From: Aurantiochytrium sp. KH105
Taxonomy: Eukaryota > Sar > Bigyra > Thraustochytrida > Thraustochytriidae
Reading direction: 5' to 3'
Assembly (NCBI GenBank): GCA_003116975.1
Contig: BGKB01000054.1
Span: forward strand, 186,001-250,000
Length of the DNA stretch: 64,000 bases
How positions within the stretch are numbered: the stretch's first letter is position 1; every line of letters starts with the position of its first letter. Both the position numbers and the translations under genes were made by a program. The notes beneath the pieces are model-generated. The model was given only the letters and a program-made list of their open reading frames with translations, had not been told where the DNA came from and did not search any database. This document shows, in pieces, positions 10,218 through 23,200 of the stretch.

Positions 10218-11477
10218 TTACTCGAACTCATTGACCATGAAAGCGCACCAATCGGCGAGCTCATCATCGCCACCGTGGTTTGTGGTCGCGGCGACATCGT
10301 GCGAGTTGACCGAGACCTGACGAAGCGAAGATACCCAGTTATGGTTGGTGGATGTGAATCGGGATGCCATCTTGGCGGGCGGCGCGGCAGGGATGGGCGA
10401 TGCCGTGGTGGTTGAGCCCGAGCCCGAGCCCGAGCCCGAGCCGGCCGTGGTACGCGAGGTGTTGGAGGAGACCGACGAGGTTGCCGAGGGGGGCGAGGGA
10501 GGGATCGAAGCAGCAGACATTGCCGGAGCGATGACGTCCTTTTGGGTGGTGGTGGTTGCGGGGGCCCGGGGCAACGGTGCCTCAAAGATGGGGGGCGGGG
10601 GCGTGGGCGCCTGCTGGGGGTGGGGCTGGGGGGAGCGCATGATGTACAGATTATCAGAGAGACGCTCGGGCTGGAATTGAGGCGATGCCTGGTTTGAGGG
10701 AGGCTGTGTGACAACGGGTGCGGCAAGCTGCGGCGGCGGTGGCGGCGTCGAGGTCTCGTGCATCTGGTGGGGCGCCTGGGTCTGCTGCGCCTGCATGGCC
10801 ATGTGCGGTGGCGCCTGCTGTTGCATGTTGGGTGCCAGGGCCATTTGCTGCTGCTGCTGCTGCTGCTGCTGTTGCTGCATCTGCATGTTGTGCTGCTTGG
10901 TGCACTCTGCCTTGATACGTTTCATGAGCGCGCGGAACCGGGACTTGAGCATGTTATCATTGCGGCCGTTGAATTCCTTTGCGATGCGGACCCACGAGTT
11001 CTTGTGCTTGGCGTAGAGGCGGAGGAGGAGCTCGTCCTCTTCTTGCGTCCACTCGCGCTTACGGATGCCCGGTGTGATGGAGGTCCAGCGGTCGCGGCAT
11101 TGCTTGGCGCTGCGCGTGGGGATGCGCTGCGCGACTGCGGACCAGGAGACCTTGGGGTTTGCGGCGGTGGCGCCGGGGCGCTGGAGCTCCGCGACGACGG
11201 CGCGCAGCTGCTTGTCCTCGGTGGGTCCCCACTTGCGGCGGCGGCGCTTCTTGCGGTCGTCGCTGGTGCTGGCGCCGGCGCCGGACTTGCGGCGGATTTT
11301 GCTGCTGCCGCTGCCAGAGTTCTTGCGGCTCACGTCCTCGTCCTCGTCGCTCCAGCTCGAGCACGTGCTGCCTGTCTCGCTGTCGGAGCGGGACCGCGAG
11401 CTCGACAGCGCGTCGGTGCTCACCTCCTCGTCCTTCATGACCTGGTCGAACCCGCGCTTCTTCATCAGCAGGCCCAT
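10218..11477 (-). CDS. Two-repeat Myb/SANT transcription factor with polyQ
   Basis: A 419-residue protein from the ATG at 11477. A longer frame begins at an ATG at 11558, but its extra 27 residues come from a GAGAGC-type purine repeat, so I treat that as 5' UTR. A basic stretch (DRKKRRRRK) precedes two Myb repeats. Repeat 1 (about 82-135) runs from KWGPTEDKQL to RSAKQCRDRW. Repeat 2 (about 138-185) runs from REWTQEEDELLLRLY to MLKSRFRALM. A polyglutamine run (plus strand about 10850-10875) and a long Gln/Pro/Ser-rich, low-complexity region follow, typical of an activation domain. The spaced tryptophans and the RSAKQCRDRW motif identify R2R3-like DNA-binding repeats. Targets are unknown. The gene is unrelated in layout to the three-repeat Myb at 38.3 kb. 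Confidence 0.85.
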   Translation of the reverse strand: MGLLMKKRGFDQVMKDEEVSTDALSSSRSRSDSETGSTCSSWSDEDEDVSRKNSGSGSSKIRRKSGAGASTSDDRKKRRRRKWGPTEDKQLRAVVAELQRPGATAANPKVSWSAVAQRIPTRSAKQCRDRWTSITPGIRKREWTQEEDELLLRLYAKHKNSWVRIAKEFNGRNDNMLKSRFRALMKRIKAECTKQHNMQMQQQQQQQQQQQMALAPNMQQQAPPHMAMQAQQTQAPHQMHETSTPPPPPQLAAPVVTQPPSNQASPQFQPERLSDNLYIMRSPQPHPQQAPTPPPPIFEAPLPRAPATTTTQKDVIAPAMSAASIPPSPPSATSSVSSNTSRTTAGSGSGSGSGSTTTASPIPAAPPAKMASRFTSTNHNWVSSLRQVSVNSHDVAATTNHGGDDELADWCAFMVNEFE

Positions 11478-12014
11478 GCTCCCGGCTCTCGCTCTCTGCT
11501 CTCGCTCTCGCTCTCGCTCTTGCCTCGCTGCTGCTCCTCGCTCGCCGCCTGCATGCACCGCGGCGCCTGCCCTGCCTGCAACCGACGTCCGTCCGTGCGC
11601 TGCTCCCGCGCGAAGATGGCGATCTCGCTCGCTCGCTCGTAGCGGGTTTGCGGACTGGCTCGGACGGGTGGCGCCCTCACCTGCTGCTGCGCTGCCGCTG
11701 CTGTGGCCGGGCTGGCTCGGCTCGCCGCGACCCGACTCGACTCGCGAGCTGGAAGCGGCGCGCGGAAGGAAGGCGCGGGAGGAGGCCTGGCCTCGGAGGA
11801 GCGAGGGAGGGAGGGAGGGAGGGAAGGACGGGAAGGAAAGCGAAGGCGCGGCTCGACGAGGCGCGGCTCGACGAGGCCGGGCGGGGCGGGGCGGGGCGAG
11901 GCTGCTGCTGCTCGCAAGCTGGAGCGCAGCGGGTCCTCGGCGCGAACGCTCGGGGGCTTGCTCGCGGGGGCGCTGGCTGGCCGCAGGCCTGGTGGTGGTG
12001 GCTCGGCTGCACGG

Positions 12015-12046
<32 letters not shown>

Positions 12047-13700
12047 TGCGAAAGGTGTTTGCTTCAGCTGCCGCGCGAGGTGACTAGGTCCAGCGGACGA
12101 GGTCTAGCTGGGCGGAGCGTGTCTGGCTGCGGCTTTGCGTCACTGGCACTTGCGGTGACGGGCGGCGGTACAGTAAGGCAGGCAGGCAGGCAGGCAGGGC
12201 CTGGTGCGTAGTGCGCGCGGTGCGAGGGCCGCGAGGGAGGGAGGGAGGTGTCTCTCGCCAGCACGGGCGGGGAGGACAACTGGCCGGGGCAAGCGGCTGC
12301 ACGCCGTGCTCGAGCTCGGATCCGCGATGCGATTTGAATTGATTTGGAATGCGCTCGAGTTTCGATTTGAAATTCGCGATTTGAATTCCTGCCCTGCCTG
12401 CCTCTGCATGAACATGTATGATGGGCCCGAGCCGATTCAAACCGAAGCTGCAGCAGCCCGCTCGGCTCGGCTCGGCTCGGCTCGGCTCGGCTCGGCTTGG
12501 CTTGGCTCGCTCGCCCGCCCCTCGCAGTCGCGCGCGCGGATCCGCGCCGGGCGGGCGACGCCGGGCGCGGGGAGGCGCTTCCTGCGCAGCCGCGGCCCGG
12601 AAGCCGCGCGGAAGCCGGCGGCCTGCGGCGGCGGGCGCTGCGAGTCGCGCGCCGCGGGTGCTGGTCCCGGGGAAGACGCGGAGAAGCGCGGAAGCGGGGC
12701 GGAAGCCTGTGGGAAACCACCCGCCCTGGCCGCCGCCGCCGCCCCCGGGCGCGCACCCCCCCGTTGTGGGGTCCTGCAGCTTCCAGCCCAGCTTGGGGCA
12801 GAAGCTGCCAGCTTTCCGAGGGCTGCGGGACGATTCTGCATGCGCAACAGACACCCAGTGGCGGCCTCTGGCGGCGCGCAGGGGCAGTGGAGAAGGGGGA
12901 ACACGCGCCCGCTGCGGTGCGGTTGCGGGGCACGCGCAGACGGATCGCGCAGGTTGGATCAAGATTCTGGCGGGGACAGAGGCGAGTCGTCCCGCACTGC
13001 AGCGCATGGCGGCTACAAAAGGGAGGGTCGGCAAAGGTGTGCTGACCACATGGCCGCTGCCATCCGCTGTGGGGCTTGGCCCCGGCGTCCAAGCCGGAGA
13101 AGCCGCCTTCCTGACGCGCCATCTTGCTGGGACGGCGCCGATGCGTCCCTGCGATGAGCCACGGAATCCGAGCGGAAACAGCGCTTCTGCTGTGAGGAGC
13201 GGCCGCTGCCTGCACCTTCGTTCCACTGCCTCTGCGCGCACTAAGGTCACGTGTAGAGGCTGCCACTGCGACGTTTGCGGGCTTCACGGCCCTCTCCGGC
13301 AAAGGCGCGCCACTGGCTTCGCCGCGCGACTCGATGCCTCTGCCCGCAGCCGGACACGAGCGTTCGTGCGCGGCTCCGCTTCCGGCAAAGTGTGGCACCC
13401 ATCGCCCGCAGCCGCCCTAGACCGCTGGCCTTCTGGGAACTCGCAGACGGAGGTGTGGGTCTGTTTGCCGCCTTGCTGCGGTATGCCGCCAGGCGCGCGA
13501 GGCGGTGAGAATCCTCCACTCCAGCACAGCTGCGCCAGACCTCCCACCAGGCTCCCCGCAAGACAAGCCTTGGGCACTACTCGCGGACCCAGCGATATTT
13601 TGCAAACTGTTTTGATCAAACATCCCTGGGTCCGGTGCGATGTCGCAGCTTTGTCTCCGGTTGTGTCCAAGGTGGCTACTTGCCCTGCCTAGCTCCACAA
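11478..13700. other. GC-rich spacer upstream of the Myb gene, no supportable gene
   Basis: Long open frames exist on both strands in several frames simultaneously (for example 12064-13398 and 12418-13692). Their residues are Arg/Ala/Pro/Gly-rich with no domain, as expected from high GC. Visible simple repeats are GGGA at about 11805-11825, GGCT at 12018-12046, GGCA/CAGG at 12175-12198 and CTCGG at 12463-12500. Confidence 0.55.
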
Positions 13701-16700
13701 TGAAATATATACTTACTTCTCTACTCTACTCTACTACTCTACTGTCCGAGGCCGGTATACTACTGCCGGCGCACTGGCTGCGGGCAGCAGCAATGCGCTG
13801 GCCGATCCGCGTCTCGGCATCTGGCTGGGCCAGCCAGCTGACTCACTAACCGACCACTGCCCGCCGGCCCGCCGCCGGTATGCAGTTCGAACGTATACAC
13901 TGTGCCGTGCCGCCTATAACCGACTGTTTGGCGCGCGGGCCGTCCACCCTTCCCTGTCTGACTGTCTGTCGGTCTTTCGCCCTCTCTGGCTGGCCGCCTC
14001 CCGCCTGCCCCATTGTTCCCCACTTCGCCGCATACCGCACTTGCGGACGCCGCCGGCAAGTGCGGAATGGCCGCCCCGGAAACCAGCGGAAAACCCGCGC
14101 GCAGGGGGGACGCTCGCCGCGCGTCCCTCCCAATCCGCGTAGCATACAGTGCATGTATACCACGGCGCTGGCGCCACGGGCGCGCCGCGGCACACGCAAA
14201 GCACCCGAGGCCGCCCGAGTGACTCGCCTCGCCTCGTCTCGCTCCGCCCGCGTCGCGGCTGCGGCCGGTTTCCGGGGGCCGGTGCGGAGGAGGGAGGAAG
14301 GCGGCGAGGGGGGGGAAGGAGGGAGGAGGCCGCGGCGCATCGGCCTGGCGCGAGGGATGAGTGAGTGGGTGGGTTCTACGAAACTATCATCTGCATCCTG
14401 ACCTGCCGGCGGCATGGCTTGTAGTAAGTAGAGTATGGGAACTCACTAACTGTAGGCGAGACGCGCAGGACGGTCGATCGATCGATCGATCGATCGAACA
14501 ATCGGTCGATCGATCGGAGCCTGGAGCGCATGCGCGAGACCGTGTCCGAAGCCGTTGCGCCGCACCGCCAAAGCACGCTCGGCTGTGGCTCGGTCGAGAG
14601 AGGGGTCGCGGCGGTGTGCTTGTTTGTACGCAGGTCCCGGGAAGCCTTGGAGTCGATCGGAGGTGAGCTCTTCGTTTTTCGAATCCATCTTCACTTTATA
14701 ATAATTATAAATAAAATTCCTCCCTCATCGTCTCTCTCTATTCCAGCCAGACGTGATGGCAGCGGTAAGGAGAGAGATTCTGCGGACCTAGGAGCGCGGA
14801 AACGCGGACCGCGCAGCGCAGCACGGCTTCAAGTACCTTTTCTGGGCCACCGCGAGCGAGCGACCAGACCAGACCGCTGGCAGTGGCAGGCAGGCATCAG
14901 CAGGGTCGATTTCTCCAACCGACCTCTCGCTCTCGCGCGATGCGAGCGAGTCTGGCCTGCGAAGCGAGGACTTACGTATCTCGTCTCGCGGTAGATCTCT
15001 GCAGCTGCAGCTGCCGCTGCAGCTGTTGCTTCTCTCTTTGCTCGCGTCAGCGTGCGGACTCTCGTGTCACTCACTTGCTTTGAATTGTTTTCTTTCTTCG
15101 CTTCTTGCGCGTCAGATCAGATCGACTCGACTTGACTTGACTCGACTCGGCTCGACGCAGATCGGCTCGAACGGAGTCGATGGGAGGTGATGCGATCGCG
15201 GCGATGGATCGTCTCGCCCGCGGGGCGGGTGAGGCAAAGCAAGCGCAGCTCGTACAAGAGCCGCCTCCGCCACTTCTTCGGGCCTCGCTGGTCCCCGCCG
15301 CCGAACGGCGATTTTTTCGCTCTCGAGAAATCAGTCGAGCACGTTGATGTAAAAGCAGGGAGCTCCAGCTAGCGAGCTAGGTAGCTAGCTAGTTCTCTCA
15401 ACGCGAGGAACATTCGCACGCAAACAACGAAGGTGGACATTGCAATTTCGATGTCCCTCCCGCCTTCGGAATCTTCGAAGAAACGACCCAACTCAGGCCC
15501 GCTCTCGCCTTTCCGCCAGCCCAATTTTTCGCACCACCGGGACTGCATCTTGAACTCGCCCGATCGTTCGCCCCGCGACAGTGACGCAAGAAGAAAGTTT
15601 CCTGCGCCTTCTTCTTCTTCTTCTTCTTTTTCTTGTTGTTGAAGTACTTCATCATCATCATCTTCTTCTTCTTCTTCTGCTTCTGTGTCGATCTGGAAAA
15701 AGAAGAGCACAGCAAAGCCGTTCTTGAAGCCCTGCGGCAACGACAGCGAGCAGTCCGAGCAGATATCTCTAAAACTGCTAAAAACAAAAATGCAGCACCC
15801 ACCCACCCATGGCCACTGGCATGTGCGGCGCGAGCCACACCCTCGCAAGCCTCTCCTCCCTTGCTTGCCCCGTCAGATCGAGCCACGCCAAGCCGTGGCA
15901 CGACGGCGGCGCAGAGACTGCCATATGCCAACTACAACGTGCACTCGCTTGATGCGTACGGCTGATGCGAACGCAGCGTGGCACAGCGTAGCACAGCACG
16001 GCCGCGGTGATGCACAGCAGCTTCGCTTCGTTTCTGCCGGCCACCGTCGCAGCTTCAAAGGTGCCGCGCCCCCCCCCCCCCTGCTCCGCACTCTTCTTTC
16101 ATCTCACTTGCCTACATCGGTTCGGTCCTCGCCGCGTTTCCCACGCCCACAGCCTAGTCGCTTCTAACCCGCAGCCGCCCCGCCAGCCGCGCGCTAACCG
16201 TCAATGGACTAGCCGCCGACCCACCCCGCAGCTATCGCCGCCGGTGTGGGCCGGCCTGGGCTGCTCCCGCGATTCCTGGGACGCGCCGTCGCAATTGGGG
16301 CCACGATTGTCGCGTCGCGATCCATCCGCCAAGTCGGAGTCGCCAGAGCCAGGCGCGGAGCCACCGCGGCCGCCGGCGACGGCGACGTGCCGAGCGAGAC
16401 GAAGGAGGGAGGCCGCCGCGCGAGCTCACTTACTTCCTTGCCGCGTTCGGCTTTCCCAGGTCGCCTGTGTTGCCGAGGAAAGAGCTCAATTTATCTCTCT
16501 ATCTTTGTCGCCGTCAACGCGCTCCAGCAAGCATCATGACGCTGACGCGCGGGCTCGTACGTCCTGAGGAGCACGGCGCTGGCGGCGGTGCCGGAGGCTT
16601 CTCCGGAAGGAAGCCCCGCGCGGCCGTCAAGTTGCTGCAACGAGGAGCGCGAAACAGCGCAGCAGCAGCTGCAGCAGCGGCGGCGGCTGAGCGGGCGTTG

Positions 16701-18600
16701 ACAGACCGTCCGAGGGCGGGTCATCGCGGCGCGGTATTGAAGCCGCAGGAGGCCGGTAGGACACAGCCACCACGAGTTGCGTCGCGTCGAGGCGAGGCCT
16801 GTCTCGAGGCTGCTGCGCCTCGAGGCGCGAAGTCGCGGCCGGCAGGCGGCGAGAGCAGCCGTGCTGCAGCAGCAGCGGCGGCGGCGGACGACTTGAGGTG
16901 AGGGCGGGCAGTGCCTCGTCCACGGTGGAATGCTGGTGCGGTGTTCTTGCGGGAGAAGCTCTACACCACAGTGGCGCTAGCCGTGCTGCGCCGTCGCCTG
17001 CGGGCCCGCAAATCCCCGCTTCCGTGGGGTGGCACGAGGCGGCACAGCACGGTTGGCCGCACAAACATGGCCAACAGGCACGAGACGAACAAACAAATAG
17101 CTGTTCCCAGGAAACGAACTCGGCAGGACGCGGCGGTCGGAGTGCTCGGCACCGAATGCGACAGCGACGTCCAACAAGCGACCGTCCTGATGGGCCTGAG
17201 GATTCTTCTTCTTTCCAGGAATCATGCCATTTGGCGCTCATTTGGCGCTCGATCCATCGATCGAGCGAGCGAGCGAGCGATCGCTTGACCAGATCAAGCG
17301 ACCGGTCCATGGGTCGTGCCAGGCGCAGCAGCAGCTGCAGCAGCTAGCCAGCTGTAGCGCGCGGGTGCGTGCATCAGAACACGAGGCGTACGCGGGATGG
17401 ACGAACTTGAGGTTGTCAAACATGGGCCTCTCCCGCATCCCCGTAGGGACGCAGGCGCCGAAGCTGGTCCCGATGGGTGCGGAGACCGCGGAAAACGTGT
17501 TGAAATCTGACACGGCGGAACCTCCCTCGCTCCACGACGCCAGCTGCAGCTCATTCGCATCCCAGCTCATTTCATTTCATCTCATTCCATTCCATTCCAT
17601 TCCATTGCATCTCATTGCATTGCACGGCATGAGCCGCACATCATCGGCGTCACCGTCGTGGACTCCTCGTAGGTACAGCCCAGTACGTCCCCCGAGCTCG
17701 TAATTATCGCCTCTGTGCACGCAAGCACTCGCCAGGTGCAAAAGGACTCGAGGCCTGGCGCAGTGCACCTTCCCGATGCACGCGGCGGGCGCAAAGCACT
17801 GGCGGGCGCGGAGGCGGCCAGGCCCCGCGGGGTCAACAAACCCCGGGCAGGACAACGGCAGCTTCCTGGGTGCCTCGAACAGTTTCCTTGACGCTCGGAA
17901 CAAGCGAGAGCCACGCCAGGTGCACCAGCGCGGACGCAGGGGAGAAGGTGTTGCTGGCAGCGGCTGCGGCTGCGGATCTGTGAAGCGCAGTCGTGAGCGT
18001 CGTCGTCGTCGTCGTCGACGGCGAGCTCGAAAACCGTCGGGCATGAAAACCGTCGGGAGGTGCGTGCGTGGCTCGACGTGAACTACATGGCTTGCCTTCG
18101 ATTAGAGATGAGTGGCGGGGCCGAAGCTTGACGCTGGGCATGGGGTCCAGGGTTCGTGCTGCAGGCGCATGCAGGAATGGGATGAGCGCGCAGCTGCAGA
18201 CAGAAGATGAGATGCGGTCTCAGAAAGCTCCTGCACGAAGATGACCTCGACAACAGACGAACCTTGTCCGTGACAATTTCGCAGGCGAACAAGACAAGAC
18301 GCGCTTTCCTCGCTGACAAACAAGACACGGAGAGAAGACGCGGCAGAATCTCTGCATTCAAGTCGCTCTCGTGGTCCCTCGAAATTTAGCTGCTCCAGTC
18401 CGCCAACTTGTTGCGTCCAGCCTTGTGACGACCCTTGCTCTTAATAGCGCGCAGGCTACTTGCTTCTTGTCTAGCGAGCACTCTTGATCCAGCTGCAATT
18501 GAAAGATCTCCATCGTCCGTGATAGACGTCTAACTTGTTTACACATCATGCTCTTGCGCGCGCGCTGCAAGGGCGCTGTTCTTCCCTTCGAAAAGTTTCA
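13701..18600. other. Repeat-rich spacer, no supportable gene
   Basis: No frame gives a recognisable domain. Simple repeats include CTCTA at 13717-13742, ATCG at 14473-14517, a CTT/CAT tract at 15608-15685, ATCG/GCGA at 17250-17283, a CATTC/CATTG tract at 17568-17630 and CGT trinucleotides at 17999-18020. A hairpin-forming inverted repeat at 14035-14065 is listed separately. AT content rises after 18.2 kb. Confidence 0.5.
14035..14065. repeat. Perfect 10-bp inverted repeat containing CACTTGC
   Basis: CCGCACTTGC at 14035-14044 is followed by an 11-bp GC-rich spacer and its exact reverse complement at 14056-14065. The arms contain the same ACTTGC core seen in the formin and ARM-NEL upstream elements. 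It could be a dyad binding site or a hairpin. Confidence 0.5.
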
Positions 18601-19566
18601 GAGCTTGGATAAATGGTCTTGAGCTGGACTCACTTCAGATGCAGAGGGCGTCGAGACAGCTCACCGGGGAAGTATTGAAGCCGAGTATTTTTTAAAATCA
18701 TAAACCTTTCTATGAGATTTGCGCAATCCTTGGTGAAGATCGCTCTTGGTTCATACTCTAGGAGCAAGTTTGCTCATGCTGCGGTCCGCAATGTGCCCAT
18801 AAAAAGGTCCTCATGACCACGATGCAGCTAAATAATTGACTGTCGTAATCGGTGCGGTTGTCCATGGTACGATTGTCGTGAGCCACGTTTAGGAACGAAA
18901 AAATCGTGATTTTGCAAGAAGATACATTTTGAGAAATTTAGATCAGACAAAGAACAGTGTGCGCAGCTTGTAGACAGAAGTAAGCAGTCCTGACTCCGGC
19001 GCAGTACTTGTATCGACGTAAACGATGCAGTCTACCCAAACCCGTTAGACCGCTATGGTTGTCAGGTCGCATAATCGTGATCTCGTGATTCTCAAGGGCC
19101 TCAATCTTTCAAGGCACAGACCGCGCGCACCTCCAGGCACGTTGCGTAAAGACAAAGATTAAAACACTAGCAGAAGGGTTTACGCCCAAGCTTCTAAGCC
19201 TCTCTGATGCAGCTGCGACTCTCTAGTACTGAATTGACGCAAAGGACTCAGAGGCACATTTACAATGTCCAAAAATTTGACGAGTGGTGCACGCGAGACA
19301 GTATGATATACTTTAGCTGCCAATTTTTTCCCTTCAAATCTTGCCGCTTGGCCAGATGGTTCTAATGACGTCCCCCCGCACCCCTGTGCTAGTTTGTAGG
19401 GAAACTCGCCCGGTGAAAGTGTCAACGTTCTTCTGCAAAGTTGGTCACCGCGAAGGCGAACTGTAGAGCGCCCAAACGGCGGATCTTACTCACCCGAGAG
19501 CAACGCAACTTTAGAGTCCCACTCAGTTTGTATCGATCATTCTAGGCCAAATGGGCCAGATACTAG
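18601..19566. other. AT-richer spacer with no gene seen
   Basis: Base composition is clearly lower in GC than the flanks. All six frames are broken by frequent stops. I see no tRNA-like or repeat structure. Confidence 0.45.
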
Positions 19567-20015
19567 ACTCTTATCTTCTCCGCGCATCTCGCCATTCGAC
19601 CCAGCGTCTCCGCGAGGCCGCGCGCCTCGACCACGCAGACCTCGACGCCGCCGACCGTGGCTGGCTCGCGCTCGCGCTCGGACCCTTCGGCCCTCTCCGC
19701 GCAGGGCGTCTTGCAGCGCGACGGCGAGGGCAGCGTCTTCGTCCTGGATATCGAATGGGTCTTCAAGCTGCAGCTGCTGCTGCACCAGTTCGTGCCCAAC
19801 GGCGGCCTCGGCGACAGGCGCCGGCACGGCTGAGCAGGACCCAGGCTCCGGGGTCTGGCAGCCTACTAGTACTCTGGCCGCAGCGGTCCGAGCTCGAGCG
19901 CGCCACGAGGCAAGCTCTGGGACAAGACGCTATCGGCCATCTTGCGCCACTACCAGGACTGGGCGGGACTGGGTGTGCATGCATGCCAGTCTTGCGGACG
20001 CGAATGCTTGAATGA
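19567..20015 (+). pseudogene. Coding-like remnant, unassigned
   Basis: Two adjacent stretches on the plus strand read like real protein but lie in different frames and have no start codon. The frame ending at the TGA at 19831 contains GSVFVLDIEWVFKLQLLL and HQFVPNGG. A second frame closing near 20013 contains KLWDKTLSAILRHYQDWAG and CQSCGREC, with a stop just upstream. The first stretch is vaguely like the hydrophobic core of a COR domain. It lies tail to tail with the ROCO gene, but I cannot assign a family. It could be a decayed gene fragment or missed exons. Confidence 0.3.
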
Positions 20016-20202
20016 GTGATTCTTCGGAGTCGCCCCCTCCGCGCGTTCGGCTATATGCCATTATGTACGAGTCGCCGATTACTCAACGTAGCGCTGCTGC
20101 AGCAAGATTTCAAGCGGTCGCACGCGCGCGATCACGCGTAGTCGCTTTCCGCCGCCGCGAAAGATCGCGCCTTCAAGGAAATCTCGTCAATATTCAAGAT
20201 TT

Positions 20203-23200
20203 TTACTTGCTAAAGTTGCGCGCACCTGCGGGGTACAGCTCGACGAGTTTCGCGCGCTCCTCTGCAGCATCGTACGGAAAAATTTCAGCCAGGATGCGAA
20301 ATGCCAGCTCATCAAGGTGTTTGAGGTCATCGTCTGCGAGGCTCACATACACCATCTCCGCGAGATCCGGCGCCCATCGGTCGTTTACAGAGTCCGTCAT
20401 GTGGACGCAGATCACCGTGTCGCTTCCCACGCTCGTCTTCTTGTGCTTAAAAATGTGACTGTACTCCAGCTTGCAGTAGTTCCGCTTTGCGTGAGTCCGA
20501 ATCTTGTCCATGTAGCTCGGGGAGAGGCACACCAAAACGACGTGGGACTCATTGATGCCATCAGCCATCCACAGTGACATGTCGGACCCTTGCAGATCCT
20601 CTGTGTCGAACCAGCACCTCAGCTTAAACTCCCCCTCGAGACTCTCTTTAACATCTTCAACTCGCATGTGGTTGAAGAACCCGCTGTCGTTGGAGTCCAC
20701 CATCCAACTGTGCGACAAAAAGACATCGTAGGCCGTGCGAAGCCGCGTCTCCAATTTCGCTACGGCTTCCACCATCCTACGCGCATCCTTCGGCGATGGG
20801 CGGTCATTCCGCGAGAGCTTCAAGAGTTCATCCAGCGTCGTCGCCAGCCCTGCGTCAACATCATGCAGCCCGAAAAGGTCCGCAATCTCGAATTCGTAGG
20901 CAGCTGACGAGGTGCATCCGAAGAGCCTGAGCATGCCCAGCAAGTACCGAAGGGCTTCCTTGACCATTTGGCTTGCAGTCTTCTCCGTTGTATTCAGCAT
21001 CAGCCTAAGTGCTGCCCGCGCCTGGTACTTAAAAGCCCACAGACCATCGGTTCCCATCTCGGCCGGGTCCACGAGCATCAGCAAAGACGCAAGAGGCGCG
21101 ATCTGTGATCGTGGAACCATAACGGTCTCATCATCCCCCGGTCCTCGAGAAAGAATTCGAAGCGGAACATATGCATTCTCCACGACCGCGTTGACTCTGC
21201 GAAGTCGCACTTGCAGCTGCGCATCATCGCTCTCGCGAGCGCTCAAATATTGATCCACCTTGTCTAGATCTTCACGTCTTATCCCAAATGCACCGTCGTG
21301 GTTGAGGAACAGCTGGGTGGTGGACCACCGCAGCGTATGAAGAAGCTCGTCTATACGCCGCAGAACAACGCTAAAGCTGTCGAAAAGACTACGGCGGTGC
21401 GATCTTAATGACCAGGCCCTCACCTCAATACGTCCACGACCGTTGGGGTTGCGCGCCTCAGCGAGTCGAAAGTATACGACTGCTGGCTGGCTTGTGCTCT
21501 CGGAGATGGTACCCTCGAACTTCGACTCATCAAACGTCTTGAAATGGATCAGGCGATAGCAACGCGCCACGAGACGGAGAAAGAGACCCTCGGGCAGGAA
21601 GGTGTTGAACTCGCAGTGCCAGTGTAGGACAAGCGAGTCTGGACCCGGGCCGCGAGACAGACTGGAGCGACCCAGCGACGCGCGTCTAGAGAGCCTGTCC
21701 AGATGCCTCGATAGACTTCTCGCCAACGTCGGCCGCTTGTACACGCGCGGGAAGTCTTTGCGCAGAAGCAGCGGGATCATGAACTCGCGCTCCTCAACGT
21801 TCCGGTCTGTGCGCGGTGGTAGCTCGAACATTAGATCCAGCTCCATGAAGACGTCGAGGTACATGGATCGATCCTCGGGAGTCAGCTGGGCCCAGGTTTG
21901 CGACCTGGTACCCTGGAGCGAGCCGCACGCTGTGTCGTGGATAATGGGAAGGTAGCCGAGGAGGAATTCCGACAGCACACAGTCCTGCTCGAGACGCGTT
22001 CGGTCCGCATTGAGCTTTGTGAGCTTGGCATTCCTACCCCGCCCCTCCGGTTTTGGTAGCTTATATATCGCGCCCTTGTCGCGAGTCTCGGGGTTCTTGA
22101 AGAGGTCGTGGCGGTAAATAGACCGCATCACCTCGATGAGCCATGCAGGATCCGTGAAAACGTTGCGCGACAGCGCTGGGTTCTCTCCGTACCACAGCAC
22201 GTGCCCAAGGTCGTGCAGCAGCTTGAGAGCAAGATCCAGCTTTTCAGGATCTTTCGCGAGGCTCGCGCCTTCTCCGTCGCTCACTCCCAACCTCTCCTGT
22301 ACCTCGGACAGGTCCCGGACTGTGATACACATAGCTGCCAGCGTACGAGTGACAGGCACCTCATACGAGAACAGCGTGTCGCGAAGCGCCATGCACGACT
22401 TGGGCACACGTAAAGCAATGCCCAGCGCTGGGTCGCATGCGAGGTCTTGCAGCGTGGCGTAGAGCTGCGGAACCCCGTCGAACTGCTGTGTGTTCTTGTT
22501 GCTTAGGACGAAGGCGCGCTGCGGCACAAATTTTATATCACCCGACCGGCCCAGACTTGCCACGAGCGCCTCGACACGAGTCATGATGGCCTCCATGACA
22601 GCATCCGGCCTGGCGTTCTCAGGCACCTCGTCTGCTTTGGTGCCAACGACAACCAAGCGCAGGCGCGACGCTTGGACCGCGAGCGCGCGAATCCACCGTC
22701 CCGCCGTCCGATCGAAGTACGCGTCGGAGTCCTCGTAGGCGCCAAGGTCCATCACCAGCATGACGAGACTGCGGCTCGAGATAAAGAGGGAGTGGGTCAT
22801 GTAGTACTCCTGCTGGCCACCGAAATCCCAGAGCGAGATCTTGCCAGTAAATCCATCTTCTCTGGCGTCGAACTCGAGCTGGCGAATGTCCACACTGATC
22901 GTGGCGCGCTCGTTGCCCTCCCCGGTCAGCTTCGCCTTTCTGCCTTCTTCCAGGGTAAGTGCGTTCGCCAGGCTCGTCTTGCCCACGGCCTGCGGTCCCA
23001 CCATGAGCACTTTGAGCTCTGAGATTGCGCTTACACCTTTCACGAGTTCGTCCAGGTACAGGCGCAACTTATCAGCACCTTGGACCAGGATCTCCTCAGG
23101 AATGTCGACAACAGGATGCACGCCGGCCTCCCTGCAAGCGAGGCTGTACTCCTTCGCGATGTGGCAACGCTCGTCGTTCAATCTGAGTCGCGCATCATCA

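Noticed and set aside
12064-13692. Overlapping long open frames on both strands (388-444 codons)
   Set aside because: Arg/Ala/Pro/Gly-rich, simultaneous in several frames, explained by GC content; no motif or conserved pattern.
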